Translations under genes and position numbers: made by a program
The notes under the pieces: model-generated
Databases searched by the model: none
What the model saw: the letters and a program-made list of their open reading frames with translations, nothing else
Told to the model about the DNA's origin: nothing
DNA from: D37C17 sp964551815
GTDB taxonomy: Bacteria; Fidelibacterota; Marinisomatia; SCGC-AAA003-L08; D37C17
Direction: 5' to 3'
Assembly: GCA_964551815.1 (NCBI GenBank)
Contig: CAZKEL010000001.1
Span: 1 to 64,000 of the forward strand
DNA length: 64,000 nucleotides
Shown here: positions 17,171 to 25,370 of the stretch, in pieces
Position numbering within the stretch: the stretch's first letter is position 1
Layout: each line of letters starts with the position of its first letter

Positions 17171-17803
17171 CTACAATCCTGCAAAAAGAAACATAAAAAA
17201 TTTGATAAAAGGCATCATCACTGTACCCAGAAGTGAAAATGGAGTAATGATGCCAATTAAAATAATTACCATAAGAACTTTAGGCCCATATACCTGCATT
17301 TTCCAGGCGAGTTCAGGATTTGTTTTAGAAATATAATTTCCAAAAATTTGAGAACCATCAAGAGGAGCGATGGGGAGCATATTAAATACAGCTAATGCAA
17401 TATTTATAAATATGAAAAAGTAGATGGCTTGTAAAATAGATTCTCCGGGAAAAATTTGAGTATAGGTTAAAAATCGCATCAATGTTCCCCCAATAAATGC
17501 CAGGAGTAAATTAGAAGCAGGACCGGCAAAGGCCACTTTCATCATATCAACACGAGGATTTCGAAAATTAACAGGGTTTACCGGTACGGGTTTTGCCCAG
17601 CCAAAGCCCACAAACAATATCATTAATGAACCAACAGGATCAAGATGAGCAAGTGGATTTAGGGTTAACCTGCCCTGGCGTTCTGCTGTAGGGTCTCCCA
17701 GCCTGTAGGCAATATATCCATGTGAAAATTCATGAAAACACAGTGAAAATACCAAAATGGGTAATAGAATGATAAGTACTTCTATGGGCAGCCTTATCAG
17801 CAT
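17171..17803 (-). CDS. Site-2 protease family (M50) intramembrane metalloprotease
   Basis: A 210-residue compact M50B-type zinc protease in the membrane. The active-site helix has CFHEFSHGYIAYRLGD (HExxH, His 24 and His 28), and the third ligand lies in NMLPIAPLDGSQIF (about Asp 148). Four to five hydrophobic helices and the characteristic RQGRLTLNPLAHLDPVG loop complete the fold. There is no PDZ domain, unlike RseP/RasP. Such minimal members are common beside xerD and cell-division genes, with unknown substrates. The ATG directly follows the xerD stop (TAG then ATG). The next gene downstream is the 42-aa membrane protein, a conceivable partner, but this is inference. Confidence 0.9.
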   Translation of the reverse strand: MLIRLPIEVLIILLPILVFSLCFHEFSHGYIAYRLGDPTAERQGRLTLNPLAHLDPVGSLMILFVGFGWAKPVPVNPVNFRNPRVDMMKVAFAGPASNLLLAFIGGTLMRFLTYTQIFPGESILQAIYFFIFINIALAVFNMLPIAPLDGSQIFGNYISKTNPELAWKMQVYGPKVLMVIILIGIITPFSLLGTVMMPFIKFFMFLFAGL

Positions 17804-18754
17804 CTAACTTCTCGGATGGGTTTCATTAAATACTTCCTTCAAATAAGATTTATCAGCATGAGTATAAATCTGGGTAGTAGAAATATCTGTATGCCCTAAT
17901 AATTCCTGTACAACTCTGAGGTCAGCCCCACCCTCGATTAAATGGGTTGCAAAGCTATGACGGAGGACATGGGGACTTACATTTTTATTTATTTCGGCTA
18001 TTTTGGCATATTTCTGCAAAATATTCCATATGCTCATGCGGGTAATTTTTGAGCCACGATTATTTAAAAACAGTATTCCTTTACTTTTCCCTTTTTTGGC
18101 GAGTCTTTGTCTGCTGCAATTGATATACTCACCAATCCAATTTAATGTTTTTGGTGATACCGGTACAATGCGCTCCTTGTTACCTTTCCCAAAGATGCGC
18201 ACTAATTGTTCTTCCATGGAAAGGTTTATTAATTTCAAATTAATTAATTCTGTCACCCTTAATCCTGACGCGTAGAGCAGTCCAATAATTGCCTTATCTC
18301 TGAGGGCAAATCGTTTGGATATATCTACAGCTTCAATCAGTCTTTCAATTTCCTCAACTTGCAAAGTAGATGGAATTTTTCTCTGCATCTTAGGGAGAGG
18401 AATGCCGTAGGTAGGGTCTTCTAAATTTATACCCTGGTGGCGGAGATATATATGAAAACCCCGTAAGGTTGACATTAAACGCGATACGGAAGCTGATTTT
18501 CTTTTTCTAATAGTATTTTTATCAATGTGAATTTCCTGAACTGATTTAAGAAAATTTTCAATATCTTCTGTTAAAATATGGTTAAAGGTAGTTTTACTTT
18601 CATTAGCGTAAAGATATTCAGCATACTTATATAAGTCATTTTTATAAGACGCCAACGTATTTGCAGATAATCTTCTTTCAAATTGTAAATGTGTCAGATA
18701 TTCTTTTATTGGATGCAGTAGTGGATTGGTTGAATTCTTCTGTAGATTATTCAT
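17804..18754 (-). CDS. xerD: Site-specific tyrosine recombinase XerD-like
   Basis: A tyrosine recombinase that resolves chromosome dimers at dif with a partner or alone. The SAM-like N-terminal domain (about residues 12-110) and the catalytic domain are complete. Catalytic residues are Arg166 (ASGLRVTEL), Lys near 190, His262 and Arg265 (HVLRHSFATHL), His288 (LGHTDIST) and Tyr297 (TQIYTHADK). The 316 residues and housekeeping neighbours argue for a chromosomal Xer rather than an integrase. It overlaps the upstream pcrB by 4 nt (ATGA). I saw no dif-like site in the window. XerC versus XerD cannot be settled without a second copy. Confidence 0.88.
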   Translation of the reverse strand: MNNLQKNSTNPLLHPIKEYLTHLQFERRLSANTLASYKNDLYKYAEYLYANESKTTFNHILTEDIENFLKSVQEIHIDKNTIRKRKSASVSRLMSTLRGFHIYLRHQGINLEDPTYGIPLPKMQRKIPSTLQVEEIERLIEAVDISKRFALRDKAIIGLLYASGLRVTELINLKLINLSMEEQLVRIFGKGNKERIVPVSPKTLNWIGEYINCSRQRLAKKGKSKGILFLNNRGSKITRMSIWNILQKYAKIAEINKNVSPHVLRHSFATHLIEGGADLRVVQELLGHTDISTTQIYTHADKSYLKEVFNETHPRS

Positions 18755-19497
18755 TTTGGATTATGGATGGATTCTGTGAATTTTTTTAAATCGGTCAGTG
18801 ATGGGTTTTGTTCCAATTGGGTACCTGTTACAATATATCCGGCTCCATTAGAGGCTAAGGCTGCTGCGGAAGCAGGGGTGTTTACTCCTCCCCCTACAAT
18901 AATGGGGATATCTAAATGTGAATGTAAAAAAGATACAATATCTACAGCCGCATGGTTTTCTGCCCCGCTTCCCGCTTCTAAAAAGACCATTTTATTTCCC
19001 AAAAATTGCCCTGCAAGGGCGTGGGCTAAAATGATATCCTTTTTATTCATTGGCAATGGTGAAGTGTTGCTCATGATCTCCACTGAAGAACGATTACCAC
19101 CTTCAAGTAATATATAAGCAGTAGCAATGGTTTCTAATTTTAGATTAAAAATTACCGGGGCTGACTTAACATGCTCCCCAATAAGATATTGGGGATTTCT
19201 TCCACTGATGAGGGAGAGAAATAACAAAGCATCTGCTGAGGCGGAAAGCTGATTTGAAGACCCGGGAAAAATGATAACAGGCAAATCAGTATTTTCTTTT
19301 ATGAGTTGGATTCGTTTTTCAAAGGCATTATCAGAAATAAGGCTTCCCCCTGCAAATATTACATCAAATCCACTATCATTAACCAGGGTGATTATATTAG
19401 AAAGTTCAGCATCATTTTTTTTATCAGGATCAATGAGGGCAACGGCTACAGAACCTACTCCATTCCTGATAGATTCTAATTTTTGAAAAACACTCAC
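18751..19497 (-). CDS. Geranylgeranylglyceryl/heptaprenylglyceryl phosphate synthase (PcrB/GGGPS)
   Basis: A TIM-barrel prenyltransferase of the PcrB/GGGPS family, which joins a prenyl diphosphate to sn-glycerol-1-phosphate, the first step of archaeal-type ether lipids. The signatures are ALIDPDKKND at the N terminus, FAGGSLISDN, a prenyl-channel segment with KSAPVIFNLKLETIATAYIL, then the phosphate-binding loops EAGSGAENH and IIVGGGVNTP and the closing AGYIVTGTQLEQNP. The layout is closest to the group II enzymes known from Bacteroidota and some archaea. Prenyl chain length cannot be read by eye. No glycerol-1-phosphate dehydrogenase is in the window. It is coupled by 4-nt overlaps to gcvPA and xerD. 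Confidence 0.88.
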   Translation of the reverse strand: MSVFQKLESIRNGVGSVAVALIDPDKKNDAELSNIITLVNDSGFDVIFAGGSLISDNAFEKRIQLIKENTDLPVIIFPGSSNQLSASADALLFLSLISGRNPQYLIGEHVKSAPVIFNLKLETIATAYILLEGGNRSSVEIMSNTSPLPMNKKDIILAHALAGQFLGNKMVFLEAGSGAENHAAVDIVSFLHSHLDIPIIVGGGVNTPASAAALASNGAGYIVTGTQLEQNPSLTDLKKFTESIHNPK

Positions 19498-20816
19498 TTT
19501 AAAGAAGATAAACAGTCAATTAAAGAGTCAATCTGCATTTTTGTTCTTTTCTCTGTAACTGCGATTTGCAATAGAGAATCTTTACAATCATACTCCGGAT
19601 GGTGTATTGTGAATCCTTTTTCTTTACAATACTTGACTACCTCCTTAGCCGAATATTTGGTTTCTATAATAAATTCCTTTAAAAATAACTTGTCATATTT
19701 CACCGAATAACCATTAAGGTTTTCAATACAATTGGCGGTATAATGAGCATTTTGATAGGCAATTTTTGCAGCTTTAATAAGTCCGCCTTTACCCATTAAT
19801 GCTAGATATATAGTTGCCCGTAATGCCAACAGGCCCTGATTAGTACAGATATTGGAGGTTGCCTTTTCTCGACGGATATGCTGTTCCCTTGTTTGCAGGG
19901 TTAATACAAAGCCGGGTGTATTGTTTATATCCACTGTTTTACCAATGATTCTGCCGGGCATCTTTCTTTTGTATTTATCCTTCGCTGCCATTAGCCCCAG
20001 CAAAGGTCCACCAAAATTCATAGGATTACCCAAAGATTGCCCTTCTCCTACATAAATATCAGCCTCGCATTCACCAGGAGATTTTAATAAGGTTAAGGAA
20101 AGGGGATCTGCAATGGCAATTAACAGAGCATTATTATCTCCAATAGCTGCCTTCGCTTTCTCCCAATTTTCAATGAGTCCATAGGTATTTGGTGATTGGA
20201 TTAAAATACATGCAGCATCTTCAATATGAGATGAAATCTCTTTAAGTTGCGTTCTTCCATTGTGCTCCTCAAGAGGGATTAAATCAGCCTGAAATCCTTT
20301 TAAACAAGTTTTCAACACCCGAATATAATTAGGATGCAGCAGGTTGGAGTATAATATTTTTTTCTTTTTGGTAACCGACAGAGCTAAAGAGCAAGCCTCC
20401 GCAATGGCAGAGGCACCATCATAAAGGGATGCATTTGCAATATCCATTCCTGACAGTTCACAAATCATAGACTGGAATTCATATAGGTATTGAAGTGTTC
20501 CCTGACTCACTTCTGCCTGATACGGCGAATAGGCGGTGTAAAATTCAGATCGTCCCGCTAAAAAGTCAACTGCTTTGGGGATGAAATGATCATAAATCCC
20601 TCCACCTAAAAAACAAATATTATCTGCATGATTTTGTGCAGATATAGATTGAAGCTCTGCTTCAATTTCAAGTTCAGACATTGGCTTTCCAATACCGGGT
20701 GCATCATTGACTTGCAAATGGGAAGGAATTATAGAAATGAGTTCCTCATAATTCGAAACACCGGTATTTTTTAATATTTCTTTTTCTTCAACTTCAGTGG
20801 TGGGTATGAAATGCAT
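19494..20816 (-). CDS. gcvPA: Glycine dehydrogenase (decarboxylating) subunit 1
   Basis: The N-terminal half of the split P protein of the glycine cleavage system, which decarboxylates glycine and passes the aminomethyl group to lipoyl-GcvH. Full-length family features: an opening FIPTTEVEEKEILK, the FLGGGIYDHFIP segment, YSPYQAEVSQGTLQYLYEFQSMIC, YDGASAIAEA, and later GEGQSLGNPMNFGGPLLG and REQHIRREKATSNICTNQGLLALRA. The PLP lysine would be on the partner subunit GcvPB, which is absent from the window, as is gcvT. It follows gcvH after 36 bp. Confidence 0.94.
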   Translation of the reverse strand: MHFIPTTEVEEKEILKNTGVSNYEELISIIPSHLQVNDAPGIGKPMSELEIEAELQSISAQNHADNICFLGGGIYDHFIPKAVDFLAGRSEFYTAYSPYQAEVSQGTLQYLYEFQSMICELSGMDIANASLYDGASAIAEACSLALSVTKKKKILYSNLLHPNYIRVLKTCLKGFQADLIPLEEHNGRTQLKEISSHIEDAACILIQSPNTYGLIENWEKAKAAIGDNNALLIAIADPLSLTLLKSPGECEADIYVGEGQSLGNPMNFGGPLLGLMAAKDKYKRKMPGRIIGKTVDINNTPGFVLTLQTREQHIRREKATSNICTNQGLLALRATIYLALMGKGGLIKAAKIAYQNAHYTANCIENLNGYSVKYDKLFLKEFIIETKYSAKEVVKYCKEKGFTIHHPEYDCKDSLLQIAVTEKRTKMQIDSLIDCLSSLK

Positions 20817-20852
20817 GGAAATAGATGGGTTTAAAAGTGGGTAAATATATAT

Positions 20853-21227
20853 TCAGCTGATAATCTCTTTATAGGCAGCGGCAGTGAGTAACTCAACTTC
20901 TCCCTCAGATACATCTTTAAGTTTTATCATCCACCCTGCACCATAAGGGTCAGAGTTGGTGAGTTCAGGATTATCTTCTAATTCGGTGTTTACTTCAATA
21001 ACAGTGCCATTCAACGGGGTGAAAATATCAGCAACTGTCTTAACTGCTTCGATTGTCCCAATAGAGTCACCAGCCTTTGCCTGCATATTTAGGTCGGGGA
21101 ATTCAATGAATATGATATCTCCTAATTCACCCTGTGCAAAATCTGTAATACCGACGGTGGCAATACCATCTTTTATCTCTATCCATTCATGGTCTTTGGT
21201 AAATTGCAAATGTTCGGGTAAATTCAT
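20853..21227 (-). CDS. gcvH: Glycine cleavage system H protein
   Basis: The small lipoyl carrier of the glycine cleavage system. At 124 residues it has the canonical layout: FTKDHEWIEIKDG, GITDFAQGELGDIIFIEFP, then the lipoylation site GTIEAVKTVADIFTPLNG with the modified lysine at residue 63, and NSDPYGAGWMIKLK near the C terminus. It carries the aminomethyl group between the P and T proteins. It sits three bases after accC and before gcvPA on the same transcript. Placing a lipoyl protein beside the biotinyl protein AccB is a curiosity, not proof of linked function. Confidence 0.96.
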   Translation of the reverse strand: MNLPEHLQFTKDHEWIEIKDGIATVGITDFAQGELGDIIFIEFPDLNMQAKAGDSIGTIEAVKTVADIFTPLNGTVIEVNTELEDNPELTNSDPYGAGWMIKLKDVSEGEVELLTAAAYKEIIS

Positions 21228-21230
21228 TTT

Positions 21231-22583
21231 TTATTCTCCTGAATTATAGGTAAAATTGTTTAAAAAGCCAGTGTCAATATTTCCGTTTTGGAAATTATCA
21301 TTTTTTAAAATTTGTTTCTGGAAAGGAATGATGGTTTTAATACCTTCGAAAACACATTCATCAAGGGCACCTAACATACGGTTAATGGCTTCAGTTCTTG
21401 AGGGGGCATGTACAATGAGTTTGGCAACCATAGAATCATAATAAGGAGGGACTTTATAGCCAGCATATACATGTGTATCCACCCGGATACCCATTCCCCC
21501 CGGCATGTGAAAACTGGAAATGGTTCCTGGAGAGGGGCGGAACTGTTTATCGGGGTCTTCTGCATTAATTCTGCATTCTATTGAATGACCACGAATTTTT
21601 ATCTCTTTCATCCAGTTTGGAATTGGAATACCTGCATGACAGAGAATCTGGTACTTAATCAAGTCGGCACCAATAACCATTTCAGTGACGGGATGCTCCA
21701 CCTGAATGCGGGTATTCATCTCCATAAAATAAAACTCACCCTGGCTGTCCAATAAGAATTCAATTGTTCCAGCTCCTACATAATTCACCGATTTAGCACC
21801 GGCGATAGCAGCTGCATACATTTTTTGTCGTATCTCATCTGTGACACCAGGAGAAGGCGATTCTTCAATCATTTTTTGATGCCTTCTTTGAATCGAGCAT
21901 TCTCTTTCTCCCAAGGCAACTACATTTCCGTGTGTGTCAGCTAATATTTGGATTTCGATATGTCGAGGTTTTTGTATAAATTTTTCCAAATACATATCGC
22001 TGTTATTAAAAGCTATTTCCGCTTCAGATTGAGCAGTCTTCAACGCATTTTCTAACTGCTCGGGAGATTCAACTAAGCGCATGCCTCTTCCCCCGCCACC
22101 TGCAGATGCTTTCAACATAACAGGATAGCCTGCATTTTCAGCTTCTTGAAAACAATGGTCTAAAGATTCAATAATTCCATCCGAACCATAAATCACCGGA
22201 ACCCCAATGGATTTCATCGTGGATTTTGCCTGAGCTTTATTTCCCATAGCATCAATGGTTTCAGGGGGAGGACCAATGAATTCAATTCCGTTATCACTGC
22301 AGATTTTAGAAAATTTTGAACTTTCAGCTAAAAATCCATAACCGGGATGAATGGCATCTGCATTAGTAAGTTCCGCCGCAGCTATAATTGCCGGTATATT
22401 AAGATAAGATTTTGAACTTTCCGGTGGACCTATACACACTGCCTCATCTGCAAATTTTGTATGGAGAGACAATTCATCAGCCTTGGAATAAACTGCTACG
22501 GTGCCAATATTCAATTCTCTGCATGCACGGATTATTCGGAGGGCAATTTCCCCTCGGTTGGCTACTAATATTTTCTTATACAT
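21231..22583 (-). CDS. accC: Biotin carboxylase subunit of acetyl-CoA carboxylase
   Basis: AccC uses ATP and bicarbonate to carboxylate the biotin on AccB, the first half of malonyl-CoA synthesis for fatty acids. The ATP-grasp fold is complete: LVANRGEIALRIIRACRELNI at the N terminus, ASAGGGGRGMRLV (glycine-rich ATP loop), ERECSIQRRHQKMIEESPSP, EFLLDSQGEFYFMEMNTRIQVEHPVTEMV with the metal-binding Glu residues, and RGHSIECRINAEDP. At 450 residues it is normal. It follows accB without a gap. With AtuC-type carboxylase subunits at 50.7 kb lacking their own biotin carboxylase, this AccC could serve more than one carboxyltransferase. Confidence 0.96.
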   Translation of the reverse strand: MYKKILVANRGEIALRIIRACRELNIGTVAVYSKADELSLHTKFADEAVCIGPPESSKSYLNIPAIIAAAELTNADAIHPGYGFLAESSKFSKICSDNGIEFIGPPPETIDAMGNKAQAKSTMKSIGVPVIYGSDGIIESLDHCFQEAENAGYPVMLKASAGGGGRGMRLVESPEQLENALKTAQSEAEIAFNNSDMYLEKFIQKPRHIEIQILADTHGNVVALGERECSIQRRHQKMIEESPSPGVTDEIRQKMYAAAIAGAKSVNYVGAGTIEFLLDSQGEFYFMEMNTRIQVEHPVTEMVIGADLIKYQILCHAGIPIPNWMKEIKIRGHSIECRINAEDPDKQFRPSPGTISSFHMPGGMGIRVDTHVYAGYKVPPYYDSMVAKLIVHAPSRTEAINRMLGALDECVFEGIKTIIPFQKQILKNDNFQNGNIDTGFLNNFTYNSGE

Positions 22584-23114
22584 TTATGCGGGAGAAATGA
22601 TAATCAGATCTTGATCATATTCAACGGGAGTGGCATCTTTTATCAGTATTTTTTCCACTTTACCAGATATTTCAGATTCAATCTCATTAAATATTTTCAT
22701 TGCTTCAATTATACAAATAACCTGTCCTTCCTTGATGATATCTCCTTCTGCGATAAAGGGTGGTTCCCCTGGTTTTGCAGAGGCATAAAAAGTACCAACT
22801 AATGGAGCTTTAATGGTCTGCGTGTCTCCTTCGGAAGTTTCAGGTTCCTCTTTGGGTGCCGGTGGTGCTTTTTGTTCAAGTTTTTGGGGTGATTCCGTGG
22901 GAGGTTCCGGGCTTGTCTGCTGAATAGGTGTTTCCTGTTTTAATTCCCGGGGCTCGTCCTTTGAGATAATCTCATAATTTTGCGTTTGTGGGGGTGCATT
23001 TTTACGAACTTTTATTTTTTGCCGACCCCAGAAAGTAGAGACTTCAAGTTCATCTACATTTGAATTTTCGAGAATGGTGATCAGTGATTTTACATTTTCA
23101 TCAATAGTTGCCAT
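22584..23114 (-). CDS. accB: Biotin carboxyl carrier protein of acetyl-CoA carboxylase
   Basis: AccB carries the biotin prosthetic group between AccC and the carboxyltransferase. The C-terminal biotinyl domain has APLVGTFYASAKPGEPPF, the thumb-containing stretch typical of true AccB, and the biotinylation site CIIEAMKIFNEI with the target lysine at residue 140. A Pro/Glu/Gln-rich flexible linker (about residues 40-100) connects it to an N-terminal segment of about 40 residues. At 176 residues it is full length. It directly follows efp, and the efp-accB-accC order is widely conserved in bacteria. Confidence 0.96.
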   Translation of the reverse strand: MATIDENVKSLITILENSNVDELEVSTFWGRQKIKVRKNAPPQTQNYEIISKDEPRELKQETPIQQTSPEPPTESPQKLEQKAPPAPKEEPETSEGDTQTIKAPLVGTFYASAKPGEPPFIAEGDIIKEGQVICIIEAMKIFNEIESEISGKVEKILIKDATPVEYDQDLIIISPA

Positions 23115-23678
23115 CTACACTTTCACTCTTTCAATATATCTTTTTTCTTTGGTATCAACTCTGATAGTATCCCCTATTTGAATGAATAATGGTACCTGAA
23201 TGGTGACACCTGTTTCTAACACTGCAGGTTTTGATCCGCCTTGAGCAGTATTTCCTCTTTCACCGGGATCGGTTTCAGTTATCTTCATGTTTATATGTTG
23301 AGGAATACGAACTTCAATGGGATCATCACCATGAAATGCTATTGTTGTTTTGGTGTTTTCCAGAAGAAAATCCAACACATCTTTCACTTGTATCTCAGAT
23401 AAATATATTTGCTCAAATGTTTCCTGATCCATAAAGACATAACTATTGCCATCATTATATAGATAGTTAAAGTTGCGAGCTTCAACACGAACTACATCTA
23501 CCTTTTCGCCAGCTCTAAAGGTTTCATCAACTACCTGGCCGGTTCTGATGTTTTTTAATTTTGAACGCACAAATGCCCCGCCTTTCCCAGGCTTTACATG
23601 TAAGAATTCAACTATTTTCCAAAGATTATTTTTATGATTTAATATAAGGCCGTTCCTGAAATCGGAGGTATTCGCCAT
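23115..23678 (-). CDS. efp: Elongation factor P
   Basis: EF-P relieves ribosome stalling at polyproline stretches. The three beta-barrel domains are complete in 187 residues. The modification loop reads KPGKGGAFVRSK, with the conserved lysine at about residue 32 in the place of E. coli Lys34. The C-terminal domain has TDPGERGNT and ETGVTIQVPLFIQIGDTIRVDTKEKRYIERV. I see no epmA, epmB or earP-type modification gene nearby, so the modification state is unknown. It heads the long minus-strand run, with AGGGA eight bases before the ATG and a candidate promoter just upstream. Confidence 0.97.
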   Translation of the reverse strand: MANTSDFRNGLILNHKNNLWKIVEFLHVKPGKGGAFVRSKLKNIRTGQVVDETFRAGEKVDVVRVEARNFNYLYNDGNSYVFMDQETFEQIYLSEIQVKDVLDFLLENTKTTIAFHGDDPIEVRIPQHINMKITETDPGERGNTAQGGSKPAVLETGVTIQVPLFIQIGDTIRVDTKEKRYIERVKV

Positions 23679-23704
23679 CGGTTATTCCCTATTCATTATT
23701 ATAA

Positions 23705-23733
23705 ATTATACCCCTAAAATTACAATTCAAAAC
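23705..23733 (-). promoter_or_regulatory. Candidate promoter of the efp-accBC operon
   Basis: On the minus strand a perfect TATAAT lies at 23710-23705, about 27 bases before the efp ATG. A weak GTTTTG is centred 17 bases upstream (23733-23728). The TTTG plus TAtaATTT pattern also resembles the promoter type of Bacteroidota sigma factors. The position in the 78-bp divergent region between efp and the PHP gene fits. It was identified by eye only. Confidence 0.4.
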
Positions 23734-23756
23734 TACTATATTCACATAAATTTGAG

Positions 23757-25370
23757 ATGGTAAATCCTGATTTTTATATAGAGCCATTCTTTCAATTTTC
23801 CCCATTCTTTTTTTTATATGCAGAGCTGCATTACCGCTTTAAATATATGGGTAGCAGATACTATCAAAAAGAACCGGAAATAAATGCAGATGCACCTTAC
23901 CGAATAGAGCCGGGAGAATCTCTGCCCATTTATCTATTGATAAAAGATGCTCATATCTATCCAATTTATTTGCAGAGAATTCAAATAGATTTTTCCCAAA
24001 ATAAAAATTTAATAAAATCTCTGCACTATGAATTTGGAATCCAAATTGAAAAACCATGGTGGGAAGAAATCATAGAAATTCCTACAGAAGAGCTTGCAGG
24101 AAATTATAAAATTGAAGTTCATTTTACTTATATCTGTAATGGCAGCAATAAATCTTGTATTACCCATAATTATCCACAAAGCGCCATTAATTATCTTAAT
24201 ACCTATATTTCTAATATTAGATATCCCAGGAAAAATAATGTCCAATATGGTGATTTGCATTACCATACCAACCTGACAGAGGATATGGTTGAATTTGGTG
24301 CCTCAATTTCAGCATCTGCAAAGGCAAGTAGTGCAATGGGGCTGGATTTTTTCTGTACTACCGATCATTCTTATGATTTAGATGACAGGGAGGGCTCCTG
24401 GTATGAGACGGACCCTGATTTAAAAAAATGGAAAAATTCACGCAAAAAGATACAAACAGCGAACAAGAATAATAAAAAGGTAACTATTATCCCCTCAGAA
24501 GAGTTGAGCCTGCATAATGCTAAAGGACAGAATGTACACGCGCTTATTTTAAATAATAACACATTTTTACCAGGAGCCGGAGACGGTGGTGAAAAACCTT
24601 TTGACTTTTCTGCAGAATACAATACCAGCAGTGTTCATAAAGTTCTTGAAAAAAATAGTCTTTGTATCGCAGCACACCCCTTTAACCATATTCCTTTTAC
24701 ACAAAAATTACTCTTTAAAAGAGGTTCTTGGGGAAGGAAAGATATTATTGAGGAAAACCTCGCCGGTCTGCAAATATTAAACGGGACTCAGGATGAAGAT
24801 TTTTATTGTGGGTTGAGAGAATGGAAATCCATTCTATTAGCAGGATATAAAAAACTGATTTTTGCAGGTAATGATGCTCATGGGAATTTTAATATTTACC
24901 GACAGATAAAAACACCCTTTTTCTCATTGCGGGAAGTTCGTCACCAAATTTTTGGTGAATTTAGAACAGGTGTATTGGGCGCAGACAAACAAAATATCAA
25001 TTCGCTAATCAATTCATTAAAAGAGGGGAATTGTTTTATCACAAATGGTGCTTTTCTAAATCTAACCATAAATCATAAAGAACATATATATCCTATGGGA
25101 TCAATAATTAATGGCAATGAAGCTGAGTTAATTATTGATGTGCTATCCTCTGAAGAATTCGGTAATATTATTTCCATTAAACTGTTTAGAGGCATAATTG
25201 GTGAAAATGAAGAAAATATTATCTTTCAATATGAACAATTAAAAACCTCACAACTAAAGGAAATTGTTTCGGTTACTGCTGGGGGTAATAGTTATTTTCG
25301 CTGTGAGGTGGAGTTAGAAAATGGTGGATTTGCTTACTCAAATCCAATTTGGTTACAACCAATTTTATGA
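23757..25370 (+). CDS. CehA/McbA-type PHP-domain metallohydrolase
   Basis: A 537-residue protein with an N-terminal beta-rich part (about 1-155) and a PHP/amidohydrolase-like domain of the CehA/McbA family. Metal-binding motifs are YGDLHYHTN (about residue 162), FFCTTDHSYD (about 202), EELSLHNAKGQNVHAL, AAHPFNH and FAGNDAHGNFN. A C-terminal beta domain (about 440-535) follows. Named members hydrolyse carbamate insecticides, but most of the family act on unknown substrates, so no specific reaction is assigned. No signal peptide is obvious. It is transcribed divergently from efp, and its last 6 bases overlap the BatD-like gene tail to tail. Confidence 0.75.
   Translation: MVNPDFYIEPFFQFSPFFFLYAELHYRFKYMGSRYYQKEPEINADAPYRIEPGESLPIYLLIKDAHIYPIYLQRIQIDFSQNKNLIKSLHYEFGIQIEKPWWEEIIEIPTEELAGNYKIEVHFTYICNGSNKSCITHNYPQSAINYLNTYISNIRYPRKNNVQYGDLHYHTNLTEDMVEFGASISASAKASSAMGLDFFCTTDHSYDLDDREGSWYETDPDLKKWKNSRKKIQTANKNNKKVTIIPSEELSLHNAKGQNVHALILNNNTFLPGAGDGGEKPFDFSAEYNTSSVHKVLEKNSLCIAAHPFNHIPFTQKLLFKRGSWGRKDIIEENLAGLQILNGTQDEDFYCGLREWKSILLAGYKKLIFAGNDAHGNFNIYRQIKTPFFSLREVRHQIFGEFRTGVLGADKQNINSLINSLKEGNCFITNGAFLNLTINHKEHIYPMGSIINGNEAELIIDVLSSEEFGNIISIKLFRGIIGENEENIIFQYEQLKTSQLKEIVSVTAGGNSYFRCEVELENGGFAYSNPIWLQPIL

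Noticed and set aside
17804..18754. Integrase of a mobile element
   Set aside because: Complete Xer-type length and motifs, housekeeping neighbours with coupled starts, no tRNA-adjacent attachment site or cargo genes.
20817..21230. Glycine riboswitch near gcvH/gcvPA
   Set aside because: Gaps of 3 and 36 bp inside the operon leave no room for one, and no aptamer-like sequence precedes efp.
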